Assembly: GCA_019894655.1 (NCBI GenBank)
Contig: JAGXNZ010000348.1
Coordinates: 1 to 12,865, forward strand
DNA length: 12,865 nt
Direction: 5' to 3'
Source: Promethearchaeota archaeon
Lineage (GTDB): Archaea; Asgardarchaeota; Lokiarchaeia; Sigynarchaeales; SOKP01
Part shown: piece by piece, positions 6,623 through 12,865 of the stretch
How positions within the stretch are numbered: position 1 is the first letter of the stretch
Layout of the letters: each line of letters starts with the position of its first letter
The notes under the pieces: model-generated
Told to the model about the DNA's origin: nothing
The model's input: only the letters and a program-made list of their open reading frames with translations
The model's database searches: none
Program-made: the position numbers and the translations under genes

Positions 6623-7990
6623 ATGTTTAAGAAAAAGTCAGTGAATTCTGAAGAATTCATTTTTTACATTGATCTCATTTCGGATTTTTTAAAGAAAAAG
6701 AATCTTATTAAGAGCATTAATACTTTCATGAAGGAAAAAGCTAAATTCAACACTCAAACTTCCTACGGTCTTTTATTATTTCAAAAAGAGGATAATCCAG
6801 TGACTTTTTATGATGAAGCGGATTTTGAATCTTATGAAAAGATATTAGACGAAAAATGGGAAACTCGAGAAACAGAAAGAAGCTTGTTTGAAAATGGGTT
6901 GTTCGAGATATTAGCTTACATTTTCAGAAAAAGTCGAGATGTTCGAAAAAATTATAGAGTAATAATAATTTCAGACACACCTAGTACGTTATCTGATGAT
7001 TATCACAATGCTCTTTACGATCTGCTAATCAAAGCGAAAAAATTTGATGCTTTTATTGATATCATCCGCATAGGAGACCAAAAGTTCTACTCCGATGATG
7101 TAAAATTAAAACTGGTTACAAGCGAAACACATGGAGGAGTTCTCTATTGTAACGATGGAAAATCTTTCTTAAACATATTCACATCCATGATCCAGAGCAG
7201 AACAGAATTTTCTGTAGTAAATCCTGATTCAGATAATCAAATTCTTGATGAAGATAAGATTTTTTACGAAAAATTAGCAGTAGATTTGATTTCACTTGAT
7301 CCCGATGATGAAGAAAAGTGTAACATCTGTGAAAAAGAAGTATGTCCCATTTGTAGCGCATATTCCGACGAAATTCATAAATGTTATAATTGTAATGCTA
7401 AATATCATGCGTGTTGCGCCGCAGATTATTCAATATCAAATAATATAGGCTTTAAACACTTATTTAGATGCATACAATGTGACGCTCTCTTAAAACTCGA
7501 CGAAGAATATGTAGAGATGATTTATGAAGAAGAATATGAAACGGAAACGGAGCGAGATATAGAAATGGAAGAGATTACGAACGAATTGGTCGAAGAGGAT
7601 ATATCTCAAGCTCAAACTATCGACGAAATTACCTTTAATGAAGAAGACCAAAAAATTACGATAGGGGAAGGAATACTACATCCTGAAACTCTTAAAACCC
7701 CACCAGGCTTAAACGTTATTCCACAAGAATCTTCTCCTGCTAAAAAGATTAAAGTTGGAGGATATTTTGGGCAGGAGGTAACGGTTGAAACAAATGAATT
7801 AAACGGAAATCTCTTATCATCAGCAACTGAAACAATTATACGCGAAATAGAAGGTTCCACTCAAGTTAAAGAAAAGATTTCTATAACAACCCTAAAACCC
7901 CCTAAAAAAAGTACTATAAAATTTTGCCAGATATGTGGTTTCACTTTAAGAGGCCCTTCTAACTGTCCTAGATGCGGATTTAAGAATTAA
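6623..7990 (+). CDS. vWA-like + C4HC3 (PHD/RING-like) finger + zinc-ribbon protein, paralog 2
   Basis: This is a paralog of the preceding gene with the same module order. Numbering is from the longer TTG start at 6611 (459 residues); the ATG four codons later at 6623 is a better start. The vWA-like domain (about 14-200) again lacks a standard MIDAS (D21-L-I-S-D) and has IIISDTPSTLSDDY. By hand, about 42 of 91 aligned residues in its first half match paralog 1. The finger keeps every ligand and spacing: C237-x2-C240, C245-x2-C248-x9-C258-x2-C261-x4-H266-x2-C269-x17-C287-x2-C290, with F285 two residues before C287. A Glu-rich linker (about 298-330), the IKVGGYFGQ box (380-388) and a short ribbon (C439-x2-C442-x9-C452-x2-C455) close the protein. 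The linker has diverged freely while both cysteine modules and the GG[FY]FG box stayed, which argues that those parts are functional. Role unknown; likely cytosolic. Confidence 0.8.
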   Translation: MFKKKSVNSEEFIFYIDLISDFLKKKNLIKSINTFMKEKAKFNTQTSYGLLLFQKEDNPVTFYDEADFESYEKILDEKWETRETERSLFENGLFEILAYIFRKSRDVRKNYRVIIISDTPSTLSDDYHNALYDLLIKAKKFDAFIDIIRIGDQKFYSDDVKLKLVTSETHGGVLYCNDGKSFLNIFTSMIQSRTEFSVVNPDSDNQILDEDKIFYEKLAVDLISLDPDDEEKCNICEKEVCPICSAYSDEIHKCYNCNAKYHACCAADYSISNNIGFKHLFRCIQCDALLKLDEEYVEMIYEEEYETETERDIEMEEITNELVEEDISQAQTIDEITFNEEDQKITIGEGILHPETLKTPPGLNVIPQESSPAKKIKVGGYFGQEVTVETNELNGNLLSSATETIIREIEGSTQVKEKISITTLKPPKKSTIKFCQICGFTLRGPSNCPRCGFKN

Positions 7991-8095
7991 AACTATATAG
8001 TACTGACACGATTTACATTAAATTAAAATAAATTTAAAACAATCGTAAATTTTCTTATTTTATTAACCTAGAAACTTAAAAGATTCATACTAATT

Positions 8096-8101
8096 AGGGA
8101 G
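8096..8101 (+). promoter_or_regulatory. Shine-Dalgarno-like site for the truncated aminotransferase
   Basis: AGGGAG lies 4 nt before the GTG at 8106. It is the clearest ribosome-binding site in the window and supports a GTG start where no ATG is available nearby. Confidence 0.45.
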
Positions 8102-8105
8102 AAAA

Positions 8106-8594
8106 GTGTTCGTCAAAGAAGAATTAAGTACATTTGAAAAAAATCGGCCAAAGACGAAAAAGCTTTGGGAAACAGCTGTGAGAGTTTTACCAGGGGGTAT
8201 TTCTCATAATATCCGCACATTTGGTTTACCTTCGATAGGAGGTTTTCCTGTAATGATTAGTTCAGCAAATGGACCGTTTATCGAGGACATTGATGAAAAT
8301 AAGTATCTAGATTTTTGGAACGGCCATTTTGCCATGATCTTAGGACATAATCCCCCTGAAATTCAAGAAATTATAAAAGAGCATTTATCATTTGGTTGGC
8401 ATTTTGGTACAAATACCAAATATCAAATTGACTTGGCATCTAGATTGATTGATGATAATCCTGGCGTTGAAAAAATTCATAAAATTGAAATTATTTCAAA
8501 TATTAAAAACATAGAAACAACTAAGTGTTCTCAATGTCAGACAAGGAAGAAAAAACAATATCAAGGATTAAAGAAATCGAAAGTCTTAATTTAG
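8106..8594 (+). pseudogene. Truncated HemL-like class III aminotransferase (glutamate-1-semialdehyde aminomutase family)
   Basis: The first 124 codons read like the N-terminus of a HemL-type class III aminotransferase: RPKTKKLWETAVRVLPGGIS, NGPFIEDIDENKYLDFWNG, ILGHNPPEIQEIIKEHL, then LASRLIDDNPGVEKI. In the family the next residues should be the phosphate-binding RFxNSGTEA segment, followed by about 300 more residues with the PLP lysine. Here similarity stops abruptly at codon 124 (base 8477). It is replaced by HKIEIISNIKNIETTK and a short out-of-frame run into the next gene, which begins at 8525/8534 in another frame. No SGTEA remnant is visible in the other frames of the junction. The product of 162 codons cannot be an active enzyme. 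The GTG start at 8106 has a reasonable AGGGAG Shine-Dalgarno at 8096-8101, so it may still be translated. A deletion or an assembly error could explain it. Confidence 0.8.
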
Positions 8595-9250
8595 CTCGAG
8601 ATGAGATAAGAGACGAAGTAATTGAGACCAAGAAAGCTGTAGAAAAAGATAACGACTTGTTAGCTAATATAATTCATCAAAAATTCAAAGATAGTAACAT
8701 TAAATCATATGATATCGTAGGCGCTATAGGAGCGGGAAAAACTGCTTTATTAGAGAAAATATTAGAAAAGTTATCATCAAAATATCGAGTACTAGTGATT
8801 TGTGGAGACATTACAACTCGAGTGGATGCTGATCGTATTAAAAAACATAAAGCAGAAACCATTCAGATTAATACAGGTCGAGAATGTGCCTTAAACGCTT
8901 ATCATATCCATCAAATTATTAAAAATAAAGATTTAAATAATTACGATGTTGTCTTCATTGAAAATGTAGGAAATTTAATATGCCCTTCAGATTTTATTTT
9001 AGGAACTGATAAAAGAATAATTGTAGTGTCAACTACTGAAGGAGAATGGGTTGTTGAAAAGCATCCGATGCTCTTTAAAATGTCAGATATTGCCGTAATT
9101 AATAAGATCGATTTAAGGGAACGCCTTGGAACTGATGTCGATAAGATGATCTCAGATGCAAAAAAAATTAACCCCAACTTAGAAGTAATTACAACAAGTG
9201 CAAAAACTGGGGAGAACATTGAAAAATTAATGAATTTAATGGGGTTTTAA
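8534..9250 (+). CDS. hypB: HypB, GTPase for nickel insertion into [NiFe]-hydrogenase
   Basis: Residue numbers count from a GTG at 8525 (241 residues); I prefer the ATG three codons later. The SIMIBI-class GTPase core is complete: Walker A GAIGAGKT (66-73), VICGDITTRVDADR (91-104), the switch/metal region INTGREC (115-121), FIENVGNLICPSDF (144-157), VSTTEGE (168-174), NKID (193-196) and a final TSAKTGE. HypB works with HypA to load nickel into hydrogenase large subunits in the cytosol. The usual G-domain metal site is Cys-His plus a second Cys; here C121 is followed by Ala (A122), while the second Cys (C153) remains. The N-terminus (about 4-60) is a charged helix and has neither a CxxCGC motif nor a His-rich stretch. 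It follows the aminotransferase remnant and sits 20 bp before a beta-helix gene. No hydrogenase gene is seen, so another nickel client is possible. Confidence 0.88.
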   Translation: MSDKEEKTISRIKEIESLNLARDEIRDEVIETKKAVEKDNDLLANIIHQKFKDSNIKSYDIVGAIGAGKTALLEKILEKLSSKYRVLVICGDITTRVDADRIKKHKAETIQINTGRECALNAYHIHQIIKNKDLNNYDVVFIENVGNLICPSDFILGTDKRIIVVSTTEGEWVVEKHPMLFKMSDIAVINKIDLRERLGTDVDKMISDAKKINPNLEVITTSAKTGENIEKLMNLMGF

Positions 9251-9270
9251 ACTAATATTATTGAGAAATT

Positions 9271-9690
9271 ATGAAAGAAGAATTATTCAAGATTGAAGAG
9301 CTTATCAAGAATTTTGATGACATTGATAAATCAGATATTAAAGAACTCATGCAAAAGTTCTTCACAAAAATAGGTATCCGTATTGAAAATTATGTAGGAG
9401 ATTATCCAACATTTATCGAACCCGTTTTTTTAGAAGACAACGTAAAAATTGGAGATGACGTTCTTATAGGACCTAATGTATACATAGGTGCCAATTCAGT
9501 AATTCAAGACTATGTAGAAATATCAAACACTATCATCTTTGAAAATGTGAAAGTTGGAGAAAACTTTAAACTAGAGAATTGTGTAGTTGCTAAGGATAGT
9601 AATTTTAAATTTAAAAATCTGAATATGAAAAATAGCGTGCTAACCGGAATTGCGAATTCAAAAGACGAATTAAAAAGGAAAGAATTTTGA
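9271..9690 (+). CDS. Small left-handed beta-helix (hexapeptide-repeat) protein
   Basis: The 139-residue protein has a helical N-terminus (about 1-35) followed by hexapeptide-type repeats at about 48-105: PVFLEDNVKIGDDVLIGPN, VYIGANSVIQDYVEISNT, IIFENVKVGENFKLENC. Such repeats build the left-handed beta-helix found in acyltransferases, gamma-carbonic anhydrases and the C-terminal halves of sugar-nucleotide pyrophosphorylases (GlmU/ManC-like). It is shorter than any of these, and I see no His triad of a carbonic anhydrase. It most resembles a stand-alone C-terminal beta-helix of a nucleotidyltransferase. It starts with ATG 20 bp after the hypB stop codon and is probably co-transcribed with it. 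The biochemical role is unknown; trimerisation or a scaffold role is inference. Confidence 0.72.
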   Translation: MKEELFKIEELIKNFDDIDKSDIKELMQKFFTKIGIRIENYVGDYPTFIEPVFLEDNVKIGDDVLIGPNVYIGANSVIQDYVEISNTIIFENVKVGENFKLENCVVAKDSNFKFKNLNMKNSVLTGIANSKDELKRKEF

Positions 9691-11910
<2,220 letters not shown>

Positions 11911-11939
11911 TCTACCAAATAGGGGAATAAAGTACGGAC

Positions 11940-11958
11940 CGAAACTCGAATAGTTTCG
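11940..11958. repeat. 7-bp perfect inverted repeat upstream of the methyltransferase ATG
   Basis: CGAAACT (11940-11946) and AGTTTCG (11952-11958) pair perfectly across a 5-nt CGAAT loop. On the minus-strand transcript the hairpin would lie about 30 nt before the ATG at 11910. It falls inside the upstream open extension of the methyltransferase frame, so it may be coding coincidence, an operator or a leader hairpin. Confidence 0.45.
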
Positions 11959-12033
11959 ATACTTATTTGGAATTTCTAATTGAAGATCTTGAGGTTTGAT
12001 AAATTTTATTGAGATTCACTTCAGAAATGTAAA

Positions 12034-12865
12034 TTATACTAGAAGATCGATCGGAAAGTAGAGAATTATAGATAGAATTGCTGCGATTGGGAAAGTCAAT
12101 AACCAGACTGCGATAATTTTCCATAATCCTTTTTTCATTGGTGTATTGCTTGCTTTTGAAAGTCCTACTAACGACGCTACGAGTAAATGAGAACCAGAAA
12201 GAGGAATTTTTTGAATGGTCCCAATAAGCATGACGGCTGCTGTTGGTACTTGCACAGCAAATGCCGTACTTGGCCGAAGTTCCGTCATTTTACCTAAATT
12301 TTTAATAACAATTCTTCCCAAAACTGTTACACCAGCTGCTAACCCAAAACCTGTCATGATTAATAATAATGTTAGATTAATTTCATCTCCAACTCCAACA
12401 ACTATTCCAACTGCGTTAGAACAATCATTTCCCGCTCTAGAGAAGGCTGTAATACATATTATAATTAAGATTATATAGGAATACTTGTTCTCTGATCTTT
12501 CAAAGTCTTGGAATCCCTTTAAGTTTTTGAGTTTACGCTTATTAAGTACCTTAACAACGCCATATGTTACTGTATAGCCTATTACCGGAGATGCTAACCA
12601 CCATATACTCATTTCTAGTATTGTACCCCAATTTACACCATCGCCACCTCCCAGTAACAACCCTAGTCCTATAATTCCTCCTATTGTAGCATGAGTTGAC
12701 GAAATTGGAAGCCCTAAAGCGCTAGATAATATTAACACAATGGCAGTTGAAATCAAAATGGTCATAACAACAGCGTCCTGGCTAATGCTAAGAGTTTCGT
12801 AATCTAATAAAAGGATTTTGTCACCTACTGATTTAGCAACACCTTCCCCTAATAATAAAGCTCCA
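12034..12865 (-). CDS. PiT-family inorganic phosphate transporter, N-terminus cut by the window edge
   Basis: The frame is open from the right edge (first full codon at 12864) to the TAA ending at 12034, giving 276 residues of C-terminal sequence. It begins GALLLGEGVAKSVGDKI, typical of the first PiT half. It then shows the paired repeat signatures SSTHATIGGIIGLG and, after a hydrophilic loop (KRKLKNLKGFQDFERSENK), SRAGNDCSNAVGIVVG, the second GxNDxxNA motif. IPLSGSHLLVASLVG and a final membrane helix follow. PiT proteins are inverted-repeat carriers that bring phosphate into the cell with a cation. The first GANDxANA motif should lie in the missing N-terminal part of roughly 50 or more residues. 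An internal ATG at 12765 is not the real start, because family similarity continues upstream. No PhoU-like gene follows; the next gene is a methyltransferase. Confidence 0.92.
   Translation of the reverse strand, partial: GALLLGEGVAKSVGDKILLLDYETLSISQDAVVMTILISTAIVLILSSALGLPISSTHATIGGIIGLGLLLGGGDGVNWGTILEMSIWWLASPVIGYTVTYGVVKVLNKRKLKNLKGFQDFERSENKYSYIILIIICITAFSRAGNDCSNAVGIVVGVGDEINLTLLLIMTGFGLAAGVTVLGRIVIKNLGKMTELRPSTAFAVQVPTAAVMLIGTIQKIPLSGSHLLVASLVGLSKASNTPMKKGLWKIIAVWLLTFPIAAILSIILYFPIDLLV

Noticed and set aside
8478..8533. Simple frameshift in the aminotransferase
   Set aside because: No continuation such as the SGTEA segment appears in the other frames, and hypB starts within 60 bp, so sequence is missing rather than shifted.
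8106..9250. Natural fusion of aminotransferase and HypB
   Set aside because: The two are in different reading frames and the first frame stops at 8594, so no fused product is made.
12215..12478. Plus-strand open frame of 87 codons
   Set aside because: Antisense to the PiT transporter, with composition typical of a shadow of membrane-protein coding sequence.

Overview
The window looks like chromosomal DNA from an AT-rich archaeon, most likely an Asgard (Loki-/Heimdall-like) lineage. The support is indirect. There are TATA-type promoter candidates about 25 nt upstream of several starts and few clear Shine-Dalgarno sites. TTG/GTG starts are used. One protein resembles an enlarged TrmB-type archaeal regulator. 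Several proteins carry eukaryote-flavoured parts: von Willebrand A-like domains joined to a C4HC3 (PHD/RING-like) zinc finger, LURP-one/scramblase-like domains, and terminal zinc ribbons. No rRNA or tRNA gene is visible to place it more exactly, and lineage is inference.

Left region (1-2948). Two LURP-one-related/scramblase-fold (LOR) proteins on the minus strand, the first cut by the window edge, flank a small plus-strand protein with a possible PH-like domain and a C-terminal zinc ribbon. Next comes a CDP-alcohol phosphatidyltransferase, probably an archaetidylserine-type phospholipid synthase. Three putative membrane- or lipid-facing folds beside a lipid head-group enzyme suggest, but do not prove, a shared membrane theme.

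Central region (2989-7990). This is the most unusual part. A large minus-strand protein has a TrmB-like winged helix, a very long helical/coiled-coil insert, a TrmB-like sensor domain and a distinct C-terminal helical region. It diverges from two tandem plus-strand paralogs. Each paralog is a vWA-like domain with a degenerate metal site, then a cysteine-rich C4HC3 cross-brace finger, an acidic linker, a short conserved GG[FY]FG box and a C-terminal zinc ribbon. No function is known to me; the layout recalls TFIIH p44/p34 and vWA-RING proteins of eukaryotes.

Right region (8106-12865). A truncated HemL-like class III aminotransferase remnant runs into hypB, a nickel-insertion GTPase with an unusual Cys-Ala in place of the usual Cys-His metal site. 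A small left-handed beta-helix protein follows. Then comes a complete tyrosine phenol-lyase with its own TATA-like promoter; every active-site residue I could compare is conserved. Convergent to it on the minus strand are a SAM-dependent methyltransferase, overlapping it by 6 bp at the 3' ends, and a PiT-family phosphate transporter cut by the right edge.

No CRISPR array, insertion sequence, tRNA or rRNA was found. No gene-free stretch exceeds 300 bases; the longest (9691-9945) holds the phenol-lyase promoter candidate.
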